Source of the DNA: Acidimicrobiales bacterium
Lineage (GTDB): Bacteria; Actinomycetota; Acidimicrobiia; Acidimicrobiales; Aldehydirespiratoraceae
Length of the DNA stretch: 42,003 nucleotides
NCBI GenBank assembly: GCA_029263215.1
Contig: JAJCXY010000096.1
Location: forward strand, 1-42,003
Direction: 5' to 3'
Numbering within the stretch: position 1 is the first letter of the stretch; each line of letters begins with the position of its first letter. The notes beneath the pieces were generated by a model. The model was not told where the DNA came from and did no database searches. It saw nothing but the letters and a program-made list of their open reading frames with translations. The translations under genes and the position numbers were made by a program. This document shows, in pieces, positions 32,300 to 38,797 of this stretch.

Positions 32300-32372
32300 G
32301 CTCCCTTAGCTCAGTCGGCAGAGCGTCTCCATGGTAAGGAGAAGGTCGTCAGTTCGATTCTGACAGGGAGCT
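32300..32372 (+). tRNA. tRNA-Thr (anticodon GGT)
   Basis: Acceptor GCTCCCT/AGGGAGC with discriminator T, D-arm TAGCTCAGTCGGCAGAGC, anticodon stem-loop TCTCC-ATGGTAA-GGAGA giving GGT, T-arm GTCAG-TTCGATT-CTGAC. CCA not encoded. First of the tRNA-Thr/tRNA-Met pair. Confidence 0.97.
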
Positions 32373-32414
32373 CGTCGGTTTGATGGTGCCACCAGGCACG
32401 ATCGCACCGAGGGC

Positions 32415-32491
32415 GGCGACGTAGCTCAGCTGGTGAGAGCGCTCGACTCATAATCGAGAGGTCGACAGTTCGAATCTGTCCGTCGCTACCA
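32415..32491 (+). tRNA. tRNA-Met (elongator, anticodon CAT)
   Basis: Acceptor GGCGACG/CGTCGCT (first pair G-T), anticodon stem-loop CTCGA-CTCATAA-TCGAG giving CAT, T-arm with GTTCGAATC, encoded CCA (32489-32491). It looks like elongator tRNA-Met; a tRNA-Ile2 (lysidine) is an alternative for CAT anticodons but fits the stem sequences less well. Confidence 0.95.
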
Positions 32492-32532
32492 GTCGAAAGT
32501 GCTGTCGCGACGATCGGTGAGGAGGTGCCCGG

Positions 32533-33180
32533 ATGCCAAACGAACCGCACCGCCTCCGCATCGTCACCAACCCGACACGTAACTCTTCGAGGGTTTCGGG
32601 GTCCAAATCTTCAGATCCCGACATGGCCGAACTGGTCGAGCGGGCCGTAGCCGGAGAGCGCGAGGCGTTCGACGAGCTGGTGCGTCAGACCTACCGCGAT
32701 GCGTTCGGGCTGGCCCTCCGTCTCACCGGCGATGAGGAGGATGCGCGCGACGTGGTGCAGGACGCCTACTTGAGGGCCTATCGCAGTCTCGACCGCTTCC
32801 GGGGCGACGCGCGTTTCAGCACGTGGCTCTATCGCATCGTCGCCAACTGCGCATCCACCCACACCACCCGCCTGCGTCGCCATCGCCATGAGGAGCTCGC
32901 CGACGACGACGCGATGATCGACGCTCGCCCCGAAGCTGATCCCGCGGGTCAAGCCGAAGCCGCGGCCCTTCGGCATCAACTCGACGGTGCGATCCGGGCT
33001 CTGCCTCCCCGACTCAGGTCGGTGGTGGTGCTGCGCGACGTCTACGACCTGCCCCACGAGGCGATCGCCGAGGAGTTGGGGATCTCGGTCAGCGCCGCGA
33101 AAGTGCGCCTGCATCGAGCCCGCCGGCGCCTCCGCGAACAGGTCTTCCCACTCCCGGGAGAAGAACTCCATGCCATCTGA
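32533..33180 (+). CDS. ECF-family RNA polymerase sigma factor
   Basis: 215-aa extracytoplasmic-function sigma factor. Region 2 is FDELVRQTYRDAFGLALRLTGDEEDARDVVQDAYLRAYRSLDRF (~50-93), with region 2.4 as RFSTWLYRIVANCA; region 4 is LPPRLRSVVVLRDVYDLPHEAIAEELGISVSAAKVRLHRARRRLRE (~155-200). Start ATG 32533 follows AGGAGG. The gene directly downstream overlaps it by 11 bp and encodes a zinc-finger membrane protein, the usual anti-sigma arrangement. The pair occupies the place where many actinomycetes have rpmG between tRNA-Met and tRNA-Trp. Confidence 0.95.
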   Translation: MPNEPHRLRIVTNPTRNSSRVSGSKSSDPDMAELVERAVAGEREAFDELVRQTYRDAFGLALRLTGDEEDARDVVQDAYLRAYRSLDRFRGDARFSTWLYRIVANCASTHTTRLRRHRHEELADDDAMIDARPEADPAGQAEAAALRHQLDGAIRALPPRLRSVVVLRDVYDLPHEAIAEELGISVSAAKVRLHRARRRLREQVFPLPGEELHAI

Positions 33181-33526
33181 ACAATCAGCCGCACCCACAG
33201 ACTGCTCGGCATTCGTCGAGGACCTCGCCACCGTCGACGACCTCACCGTGCTCGGCGGTGCTTCTCGCGACCACGTCCGCCAGTGTCTCCGGTGCCAGGC
33301 AGAAGTGGCCCACTACCGTCGAATGCGACGTGTGCTGCGCACTCTTGCCGAGCATCCCGCTTCGGTCGATCCCGCGCTCGAGCACAAAATCCTGTTCTCG
33401 CTCGATCATGAGGACGGGCGCCTCGTGCATCGGGTGCCGACCCGCACCGCGGCCACGCTGGGTGGGCTGGCTGCCGCTGCGGGCGTGATCGTGTTCGCGG
33501 CACGGCATCGTCGACTCGCGAGCTGA
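33170..33526 (+). CDS. Zinc-finger anti-sigma factor (ZAS-like), membrane-anchored
   Basis: 118 aa with an HxxxCxxC motif (HVRQCLRC, ~35-42), the signature of ZAS-type anti-sigma domains, and one TM segment near the C-terminus (TLGGLAAAAGVIVFAA, ~97-112). It should bind and hold the ECF sigma factor at the membrane until a signal acts. ATG 33170 overlaps the sigma gene by 11 bp, implying coupled translation in equal amounts. Family assigned by motif and context; the rest of the sequence is not diagnostic. Confidence 0.88.
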   Translation: MPSEQSAAPTDCSAFVEDLATVDDLTVLGGASRDHVRQCLRCQAEVAHYRRMRRVLRTLAEHPASVDPALEHKILFSLDHEDGRLVHRVPTRTAATLGGLAAAAGVIVFAARHRRLAS

Positions 33527-33534
33527 CACCCGGC

Positions 33535-33553
33535 GGGCCGGGGCAACCGGCCC
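33535..33553 (+). terminator. Hairpin after the anti-sigma gene
   Basis: GGGCCGG (33535-33541) pairs with CCGGCCC (33547-33553), loop GGCAA. No clear T-run. It starts 8 nt after the anti-sigma stop codon. Confidence 0.5.
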
Positions 33554-33585
33554 AATCCGACGGTCGATATACAAAAGCGCGGTGG

Positions 33586-33591
33586 TAGTCT
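33586..33591 (+). promoter_or_regulatory. -10 element (TAGTCT) for tRNA-Trp-secE-nusG
   Basis: TAGTCT lies 14 bp before the tRNA-Trp 5' end. The -35 region (GTCGAT at 33564-33569) is weak. Confidence 0.4.
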
Positions 33592-33605
33592 TGGTCTCCG
33601 TTCTC

Positions 33606-33678
33606 AGGGGCGTGGCTCAATTGGTAGAGCACCGGTCTCCAAAACCGGCGGTTGGGGGTTCGAGTCCCTCCGCCCCTG
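33606..33678 (+). tRNA. tRNA-Trp (anticodon CCA)
   Basis: Acceptor AGGGGCG/CGCCCCT, discriminator G, D-arm TGGCTCAATTGGTAGAGC, anticodon stem-loop CCGGT-CTCCAAA-ACCGG giving CCA, T-arm GGGGG-TTCGAGT-CCCTC. CCA tail not encoded. It lies directly upstream of secE, the usual bacterial order. Confidence 0.97.
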
Positions 33679-33735
33679 CGAGATGGTGCCGTCCAGTGGT
33701 GGTATCGCCGAAATAAGCACAAGGGAATTTCGCAT

Positions 33736-34032
33736 ATGTCGATGAACCGACAGCAAAAGCGCCAAATGCAGAAGCAGGGCGAGATCGACGCCGATGGCGA
33801 GCCGGTACGCGGGCGTAAACAGCCCGGCGGTGCCCAGCCCCAGGAGCGCACCAGCCCAGTCCAGTTCCTGCGCGAGGTTCGTGGTGAGCTGCGCAAGGTT
33901 GCCTGGCCCACCAAGGACGAAACGGTCAACTATTCGATCGTGGTCCTGATCACGATCGTGATCGTCGGTGCCATGATCTATGGCCTCGATTGGTTGTTCT
34001 CCACATTCATCCTCGAGCTGTTCGAGAGCTGA
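33736..34032 (+). CDS. secE: Protein translocase subunit SecE
   Basis: 98-aa SecE of the SecYEG channel. The conserved amphipathic block is FLREVRGELRKVAWPTKDETVNY (~44-66), and one TM helix follows (SIVVLITIVIVGAMIYGLDWLF, ~67-88). The N-terminal ~40 residues are hydrophilic and basic. Start ATG 33736; the in-frame ATG at 33742 is an alternative. It is 4 bp from nusG, so both are probably in one transcript with tRNA-Trp processed out. Confidence 0.97.
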   Translation: MSMNRQQKRQMQKQGEIDADGEPVRGRKQPGGAQPQERTSPVQFLREVRGELRKVAWPTKDETVNYSIVVLITIVIVGAMIYGLDWLFSTFILELFES

Positions 34033-34036
34033 TCTC

Positions 34037-34900
34037 ATGACCGACGTATTCAACGAGAACGAGTCCGCGACCGAAGAGGCACCCGTCTCAACCGAAGAGG
34101 CGTCAGCCACGACGGAAGAGGCGTCAGCTGCTCCCGCCGCCAAGCTCACCAATCAGTGGACCGGCCCGGTGGCCGAGGATGCCACTGTCGAGCAGGCCGA
34201 AGATGTGGTCGAAGGCGGAGATGAGGCGGCTGAGTCCGTCGCATCGGAAGCCGCTGAGTCGCAAAGCGAAGAGGCCGACGCCAGCGAGGTCATCGACGAA
34301 GATGCCCTCCTTGCCGACGACGACGATGATGACGATCTCTATCTCAGTCCCTACGACCGGCCGGGCAAGTGGTTCGTACTCCACACCCAGTCGGGCTACG
34401 AGAAGAAGGTCAAACAAAATCTCGAAGCTCGCATCGCTTCGATGAACATGGAGAGCCGGATCCACGAGGTGGTAATCCCCACCCGCGAGATTCCCGAGTT
34501 CAAGAACGGCAAGAAGGTGATGACCGAGAAGAAGCTCTTCCCGGGCTACCTCCTGTGCCGTACCCAGCTCGACGACGATGCCTGGTACGTCATCCGCAAC
34601 ACCCCTGGTGTCACGGGCTTCGTCAACCAGGGCGGAAAGCCTTCGCCGATGCGGCGTCGAGACGTCGAGAACTTCCTCGGTGTCGAAGCCGATCGCAAGC
34701 AGGAAGCTACCAAGAAGTCGAAGCCGATGTTCGAGTACGACATGGGCGAGACCGTTCGCGTCAAGGAGGGTCCGTTCGCCGACTTCTCCGGTGAGATCAT
34801 CGAAATCAACGAAGATCAGCTGAAGGTGAAGGTTCTCGTCAACATCTTCGGCCGCGAAACACCCGTTGAGCTCGAGTTCGCCCAGGTGGCTCGTCTCTGA
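34037..34900 (+). CDS. nusG: Transcription antitermination factor NusG with acidic N-terminal extension
   Basis: 287 aa, against ~180 for E. coli NusG. The NGN domain runs from about residue 108 ([20 protein letters not shown]) to 220; the KOW domain is [19 protein letters not shown] (~236-254). Residues ~1-100 are very acidic (Glu, Ala, Asp) with repeated EEAS and TEEAS segments and a DDDDDDD run (~95-101). Such extensions occur in actinobacterial NusG. It binds RNA polymerase and, at the KOW, ribosomal protein S10 or Rho. It follows secE in the standard order. Confidence 0.97.
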   Translation: MTDVFNENESATEEAPVSTEEASATTEEASAAPAAKLTNQWTGPVAEDATVEQAEDVVEGGDEAAESVASEAAESQSEEADASEVIDEDALLADDDDDDDLYLSPYDRPGKWFVLHTQSGYEKKVKQNLEARIASMNMESRIHEVVIPTREIPEFKNGKKVMTEKKLFPGYLLCRTQLDDDAWYVIRNTPGVTGFVNQGGKPSPMRRRDVENFLGVEADRKQEATKKSKPMFEYDMGETVRVKEGPFADFSGEIIEINEDQLKVKVLVNIFGRETPVELEFAQVARL

Positions 34901-34909
34901 TCGAAACCT

Positions 34910-34929
34910 CCGCGCGGGTTGTCGCGCGG
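34910..34929 (+). promoter_or_regulatory. Hairpin in the nusG-rplK interval
   Basis: CCGCGCG (34910-34916) pairs with CGCGCGG (34923-34929) around GGTTGT, 10 nt after the nusG stop. A second small stem (GTGTG..CACAC) follows near 34931-34946. Possible terminator or part of the L1-binding leader; not distinguishable by eye. Confidence 0.4.
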
Positions 34930-34998
34930 CGTGTGCCCAGCCACACTGATCTGTCCCCTTTTTCCGCGGTTCGTCCGCGCTCGGTAGGAAGCATTCTC

Positions 34999-35427
34999 AT
35001 GGCCAAGAAACAGGTCGCTGCAATCGTCAAGATCCAGATCCCCGCGGGGCAGGCCTCGCCGGCACCGCCGGTCGGTACCGCGCTCGGTCCCCATGGTGTC
35101 GCGATCATGGACTTCTGCAAGGACTACAACGCGAAGACCGAAGACAAGCGCGGCCAGATCGTGCCCGTCGAGATCACCGTCTACGAGGATCGTTCGTTCT
35201 CGTTCGTTCTCAAGACCCCACCCACCCCCTTTCTGATTCGTCAGGCCGCCGGGCTCGACAAGGCGGCCAACGAGCCGGGTCGTGAGGTTGCGGGATCCAT
35301 CACTGATGCCCAGGTCGCCGAGATCGCCGAGATCAAGATGCCCGACCTCAATGCGATCGACATGGAGGGTGCCAAGCTCCAGGTTGCCGGCACCGCCCGA
35401 TCGATGGGGATCACAGTCGAGGGCTAG
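34999..35427 (+). CDS. rplK: 50S ribosomal protein L11
   Basis: 142-aa L11 of the ribosomal GTPase-associated centre. Starts [30 protein letters not shown] (canonical N-terminal domain with the Pro-rich linker target [10 protein letters not shown]), with the C-terminal domain RNA-binding block from about 70 ([18 protein letters not shown]). Start ATG 34999, with TAGGAAG upstream. Its last codons and stop lie inside the first copy of a 32-bp tandem duplication. Confidence 0.99.
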   Translation: MAKKQVAAIVKIQIPAGQASPAPPVGTALGPHGVAIMDFCKDYNAKTEDKRGQIVPVEITVYEDRSFSFVLKTPPTPFLIRQAAGLDKAANEPGREVAGSITDAQVAEIAEIKMPDLNAIDMEGAKLQVAGTARSMGITVEG

Positions 35428-35476
35428 TCCCGAGACCCGAAGACACAGTCGAGGGCTAGTCCCGAGACCCGAAGAT
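35413..35476. repeat. 32-bp tandem duplication spanning the rplK stop codon
   Basis: Two adjacent 32-bp units (35413-35444 and 35445-35476) differ only at the last base. Each begins ACAGTCGAGGGCTAG: the last codons of rplK and its TAG stop. The second copy thus repeats the end of rplK downstream of the real stop. The gap to rplA is filled by this repeat and a short leader. Confidence 0.92.
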
Positions 35477-35542
35477 ACAGTTCGACCCACAGTTCGCCTC
35501 GGAACACCTCGCCGAGCGGCTGCAACACAGAGGGAGCCAGAC

Positions 35543-36238
35543 ATGGCGAAGAGCAAGCAGTACAACGACAACTCCAAGAAGTACGACCGCGATCGGCTCC
35601 ACAGCGATGCCGAGGCAGTGGCCATCGTGAAGTCGTTGGGCACGAAGAAGTTCGACGAAACCGTCGACATCGTGATCCGGTTAGGGGTCGACCCCCGTAA
35701 GGCCGAGCAGATGGTGCGCGGCACGATCTCGCTGCCCTCGGGCACCGGCAAGGATGTGAGAGTTGCCGTGTTTGCCCAGGGCGAGGCAGCCACCGCAGCC
35801 CGTGAGGCGGGCGCCGAGCACGTCGGCGACGAGGATCTCGCTGCTGAGGTTGAGAAGGGCATGACCGACTTCGATGTCGCCATCGCCACTCCCGACATGA
35901 TGCCGGTGGTCGGCAAGCTCGGCCGTGTTCTCGGTCCGCGCGGCTTGATGCCCAACCCCAAGACCGGCACCGTCACCCCCGACGTGGTCAAGGCGATCGA
36001 AGAGTTCAAGGGTGGCATGGTCGAGTACCGCACCGATCGTTTCGCGAACGTCCATGTGCCGATTGGTAAGGCCTCGTTCGACGAGGATGCGCTGCTCATC
36101 AACCTGCGCGCCCTGATCGGTGAGATCGAGCGCGTGAGGCCGGCATCGGCCAAAGGCAAGTACGTCAAGAAGGTTGTGGTGTCCACCACCATGGGTCCCG
36201 GTGTTCGCATCGATCCCGCCCAGGTCACCGTCGACTGA
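35543..36238 (+). CDS. rplA: 50S ribosomal protein L1
   Basis: 231-aa L1 of the ribosomal L1 stalk, which moves deacylated tRNA out of the E site. Typical blocks are DETVDIVIRLGVDPRKAEQMVRG, GRVLGPRGLMPNPKTGTV (the nucleic-acid-binding loop) and the C-terminal STTMGPGVRIDPA. L1 also represses its own operon by binding the rplK leader in other bacteria. Start ATG 35543, with AGGGAG upstream. Confidence 0.99.
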   Translation: MAKSKQYNDNSKKYDRDRLHSDAEAVAIVKSLGTKKFDETVDIVIRLGVDPRKAEQMVRGTISLPSGTGKDVRVAVFAQGEAATAAREAGAEHVGDEDLAAEVEKGMTDFDVAIATPDMMPVVGKLGRVLGPRGLMPNPKTGTVTPDVVKAIEEFKGGMVEYRTDRFANVHVPIGKASFDEDALLINLRALIGEIERVRPASAKGKYVKKVVVSTTMGPGVRIDPAQVTVD

Positions 36239-36263
36239 CGAACCGATTCGCGAGACGGGCCGG

Positions 36264-36489
36264 TACCATTTGGCCCACAACTGAAGATCTCTGCTCACCG
36301 AAGACCTCCGGTGCGCTCGTCGAGAGCACCAATGGGCCCTGGCCCGCCGGAGTAGGAGGAGTCCCTGGTCACCACACCTGATGGTGTGGATCTGATGGGC
36401 GTCCACCGATTCGGGGGGCGCCCGCCTCGGTTTTCGAGGCAAATGAGAAACACCACACAGACAGACAACCAAACGAACAAGGAGGTGAG
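36264..36489 (+). promoter_or_regulatory. Candidate L10 leader of rplJ-rplL
   Basis: The 250 bp before rplJ holds no gene but clear structure. A TACCAT -10 at 36264-36269 puts the transcript start near 36275. GGCCCA (36272) can pair with TGGGCC (~36331), enclosing a 9-bp stem with one mismatch near GGTGCGCTC/GAGAGCACC. A CCACACC-TGAT-GGTGTGG hairpin (36372-36389) and GCCTCG/CGAGGC (36424-36440) follow. The position and the long closing stem match the known L10(L12)4-binding autoregulatory leader. The AAGGAGGTGAG ribosome binding site ends at 36489. Confidence 0.65.
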
Positions 36490-37287
36490 ATGGGAGACCC
36501 GAGACCAGACAAGGTTGCGGTGGTCGACGAGGTTCGAACGAAGCTCGACGAAGCCGACGGCGTAGTACTCACCGAATACCGCGGACTCGACGTTCCTGCT
36601 ATTGCGGAGCTGCGTAAGGCGCTGCGTGAGGCCGGTGGCGAGTACAAGATCTACAAGAACACGCTCGTGCGCCTGGCGGCGCGCGACGCTGGTATGGAGA
36701 TCGACGACCTGCTCGTGGGCCCGACGGCTATCGCTTTCGTAAGCGCGAGGCCCGATGGATCACCCGGAGATGCAGCCGCTGTTGCCAAGGCCCTGAAGGA
36801 CTTTGCCAAGACCAACGATTCGCTCGTGATCAAGGGCGGTGTGTTCGACGACAAGTTGCTCAGCACCGACGATCTCAAAGCACTCGCAGAGCTTCCGTCC
36901 CGCGATGTTCTGCTCGCTCAGCTTGCCGGTGCCCTCCAGGCCCCGATGGCGAAGCTGGCCGGGCTGCTGGCTGCAGTTCCCCGCGATTTCGCGTACGGGC
37001 TGCAGGCGCTCATCGAGAAGGGTGGGGGGAGCGATGCTCCTGTCGCCGCTGAGGAAGCAGTTGAAGAGGCTGCCGTTGATACCCCTGCCGAGGCACCCGC
37101 CGAAGCAGAAGAAACTCCCGCCGAGGCATCAGCCGAGGCCGAAGAAACCCCTGCCGAGGCACCCGCCGAAGCAGAGGAAACCCCCGCCGAGGCTTCCGCT
37201 GAGGCATCCGAAGAAGACACCGCCGACGCGTCAGACGACGCCGACGCCGACTCCGGCGACGCCGGCGAAACTGAAGAGGAGGCCTGA
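36490..37287 (+). CDS. rplJ: 50S ribosomal protein L10 with long acidic repeat tail
   Basis: 265 aa. Residues ~1-175 are ordinary L10 ([55 protein letters not shown]), anchoring L7/L12 dimers to the stalk base. The rest, ~85 residues, is an acidic low-complexity tail with an 11-aa repeat TPAEA(P/S)AEAEE four times (37081-37215). Units 1 and 3 differ by one base out of 33. L10 is usually ~170 aa. A strong AGGAGG site precedes ATG 36490, and rplL starts 2 bp after the stop. Confidence 0.97.
   Translation: MGDPRPDKVAVVDEVRTKLDEADGVVLTEYRGLDVPAIAELRKALREAGGEYKIYKNTLVRLAARDAGMEIDDLLVGPTAIAFVSARPDGSPGDAAAVAKALKDFAKTNDSLVIKGGVFDDKLLSTDDLKALAELPSRDVLLAQLAGALQAPMAKLAGLLAAVPRDFAYGLQALIEKGGGSDAPVAAEEAVEEAAVDTPAEAPAEAEETPAEASAEAEETPAEAPAEAEETPAEASAEASEEDTADASDDADADSGDAGETEEEA
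37081..37215. repeat. 33-bp coding repeat in the rplJ tail
   Basis: Four tandem units: 37081-37113, 37114-37146, 37147-37179 and 37180-37215 (last one 36 bp). Unit 1 and unit 3 differ at one base. Confidence 0.9.
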
Positions 37288-37289
37288 AC

Positions 37290-37664
37290 ATGGCGACCAA
37301 GGAAGAGATTCTCGACTCAATCGGTTCAATGACCGTGCTCGAGTTGAGCGAACTGCTGTCGGACTTCGAAGAGAAGTTCGGCGTCACCGCTGCGGCCCCC
37401 GTGGCCGTTGCCGCTGCCCCTGCTGGTGGCGACGCCGGCGAGGTTGAGGAGAAGGACTCGTTCGATGTCGTTCTCGTCAGTGCCGGCGAGAAGAAGATTC
37501 AGGTCATCAAGGAGGTTCGTGGTCTCACGTCCCTCGGCCTGAAGGAGGCCAAGGAGCTGGTCGACAGCGCCCCGAAGCCGATCATCGAGGGTGCCTCGAA
37601 GGACGACGCGGAGAAGGCCAAGGAGGCCCTCGAGGCCGCCGGTGGCAGCGTCGAACTCAAGTAG
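37290..37664 (+). CDS. rplL: 50S ribosomal protein L7/L12
   Basis: 124-aa stalk protein that recruits translation factor GTPases. The N-terminal dimerisation domain ([21 protein letters not shown]), the Ala-rich flexible hinge (~35-50, [17 protein letters not shown]) and the C-terminal domain with [30 protein letters not shown] are all present. Starts 2 bp after rplJ with a GAGG site in the overlap. A strong terminator follows at 37684, before the unrelated phosphatase gene. Confidence 0.99.
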   Translation: MATKEEILDSIGSMTVLELSELLSDFEEKFGVTAAAPVAVAAAPAGGDAGEVEEKDSFDVVLVSAGEKKIQVIKEVRGLTSLGLKEAKELVDSAPKPIIEGASKDDAEKAKEALEAAGGSVELK

Positions 37665-37683
37665 ACCTTCACAAGACTGAGTG

Positions 37684-37722
37684 AACGGCGCCGGCCCTCG
37701 GGTCGGCGCCGTTTCTCGTTTT
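37684..37722 (+). terminator. Terminator after rplJ-rplL
   Basis: 10-bp stem AACGGCGCCG/CGGCGCCGTT (37684-37693 with 37704-37713) with loop GCCCTCGGGT, then TTCTCGTTTT. Separates the ribosomal operon from the phosphatase gene. Confidence 0.85.
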
Positions 37723-37751
37723 GGAGCGTTCGCGGCCCATATCGGCCCGGG

Positions 37752-37757
37752 TAGGGT
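37752..37757 (+). promoter_or_regulatory. -10 element (TAGGGT), leaderless phosphatase gene
   Basis: TAGGGT ends 6 nt before GTG 37764, with no ribosome binding site, similar to the other leaderless cases in this window. Confidence 0.45.
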
Positions 37758-37763
37758 GCTCGC

Positions 37764-38744
37764 GTGTCCGACCCGATCTCACATGTGAATGTCTGGCCCG
37801 CTGCCGATGAGCTCGTGGTCACGTGGCGGGGTGGATCAGATCAGATGTCGGTCTTCGTCTCGAACGATCCCGACGATGCCGGCACCGATGTGCGCGGCCC
37901 GCAAGAACCGGGGCGAGCCGTGGTGGAACGCACCCAACGCAGGCAGTACATCCATCTCTTCGATCCCGGGGACGGGTTCACGGTGGCTGCCCAGCGCCAA
38001 GTGGAGATGGACGGCCCCGAGAACTTTCGCGACCTCGGCGGCTACACGCTCATCGATGGAGGTCACAGTCGTTGGGGTCGGGTGTTTCGCAGCGATCGCC
38101 TGGATGCACTGAGCGATGCCGATCATGTTCGCCTCGGCGAACTCGGCGTCGCCACCGTTTTCGATCTCCGTTCGGCGGGGGAGATCGAGTTGGCTCCAGA
38201 CCGTCTTCCCGACGGGTTGCGATACGTCTCACTGCCGATGTCGAGCGATGTCGCCCAGCACCGGTCGATGTTCCAACGGATAATCGACGGCGACCTCCCC
38301 AAGCTCGATCAGGCCGATATGGCCGGCGGGTACGTCCGCATGCTGGAGGGATTCGGAGACCACATCGCCGAGGTGATCACCGCGGTGGCGCAAGGCGATC
38401 GCGTCGTCTTTCACTGCACCGCCGGCAAGGACCGCACAGGAGTGATGGCGATGGTTCTGCTCGCCATCGCCGGGGTGGCCGAACCGCACCTGCTCGACGA
38501 CTACGAGATTTCGAGCCACTATCGCAGCAAGGCCGAACCGAGTCAGTTCGCCGAACACATCACCGCAGCCGGCTTCGACCCGGCGGATTATGCCGCGATG
38601 TGGGGGTCTGATCGTCCGGTGATGAAGCTCACGCTCGATGGCCTGCGCGAGCGATGGGGCAACCATGAGTCGTATGTGCGGGCCATCGGAATCGACGATT
38701 CAACTGCTGCCGCGGCTCGGGCCGCGCTCCGCTTCGGCTCCTGA
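37764..38744 (+). CDS. Tyrosine phosphatase of the PtpB / Y_phosphatase3 family
   Basis: 326-aa protein phosphatase. The N-terminal ~85 residues are an extra domain (perhaps Fn3-like). The catalytic part starts with NFRDLGGY (~91-98), then FRSDRL and FDLRSAGEIE, the P-loop VFHCTAGKDRTGV (~213-225, Cys nucleophile and Arg), and YEISSHYR. The HCTAGKDRTG loop is that of M. tuberculosis PtpB, which also accepts phosphoinositides. No export signal is seen. Start GTG 37764, leaderless type. It stands alone between rplL and a hybrid kinase gene, and a hairpin follows at 38748. Confidence 0.93.
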   Translation: MSDPISHVNVWPAADELVVTWRGGSDQMSVFVSNDPDDAGTDVRGPQEPGRAVVERTQRRQYIHLFDPGDGFTVAAQRQVEMDGPENFRDLGGYTLIDGGHSRWGRVFRSDRLDALSDADHVRLGELGVATVFDLRSAGEIELAPDRLPDGLRYVSLPMSSDVAQHRSMFQRIIDGDLPKLDQADMAGGYVRMLEGFGDHIAEVITAVAQGDRVVFHCTAGKDRTGVMAMVLLAIAGVAEPHLLDDYEISSHYRSKAEPSQFAEHITAAGFDPADYAAMWGSDRPVMKLTLDGLRERWGNHESYVRAIGIDDSTAAAARAALRFGS

Positions 38745-38747
38745 TCT

Positions 38748-38772
38748 GTGCCGGTCGGGGCGGCACCGGCAT
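38748..38772 (+). terminator. Hairpin after the phosphatase gene
   Basis: GTGCCGGT (38748-38755) pairs with ACCGGCAT (38765-38772), one wobble, loop of 9 nt. No T-run. Confidence 0.4.
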
Positions 38773-38797
38773 GTCGAGCGTGCAAGCATGACGATCG

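Noticed and set aside
35413..35476. Two 32-bp repeats considered as a CRISPR fragment
   Set aside because: Repeats are directly adjacent with no spacers and include the rplK coding end; a tandem duplication explains them. No CRISPR array or cas gene is seen anywhere in the window.
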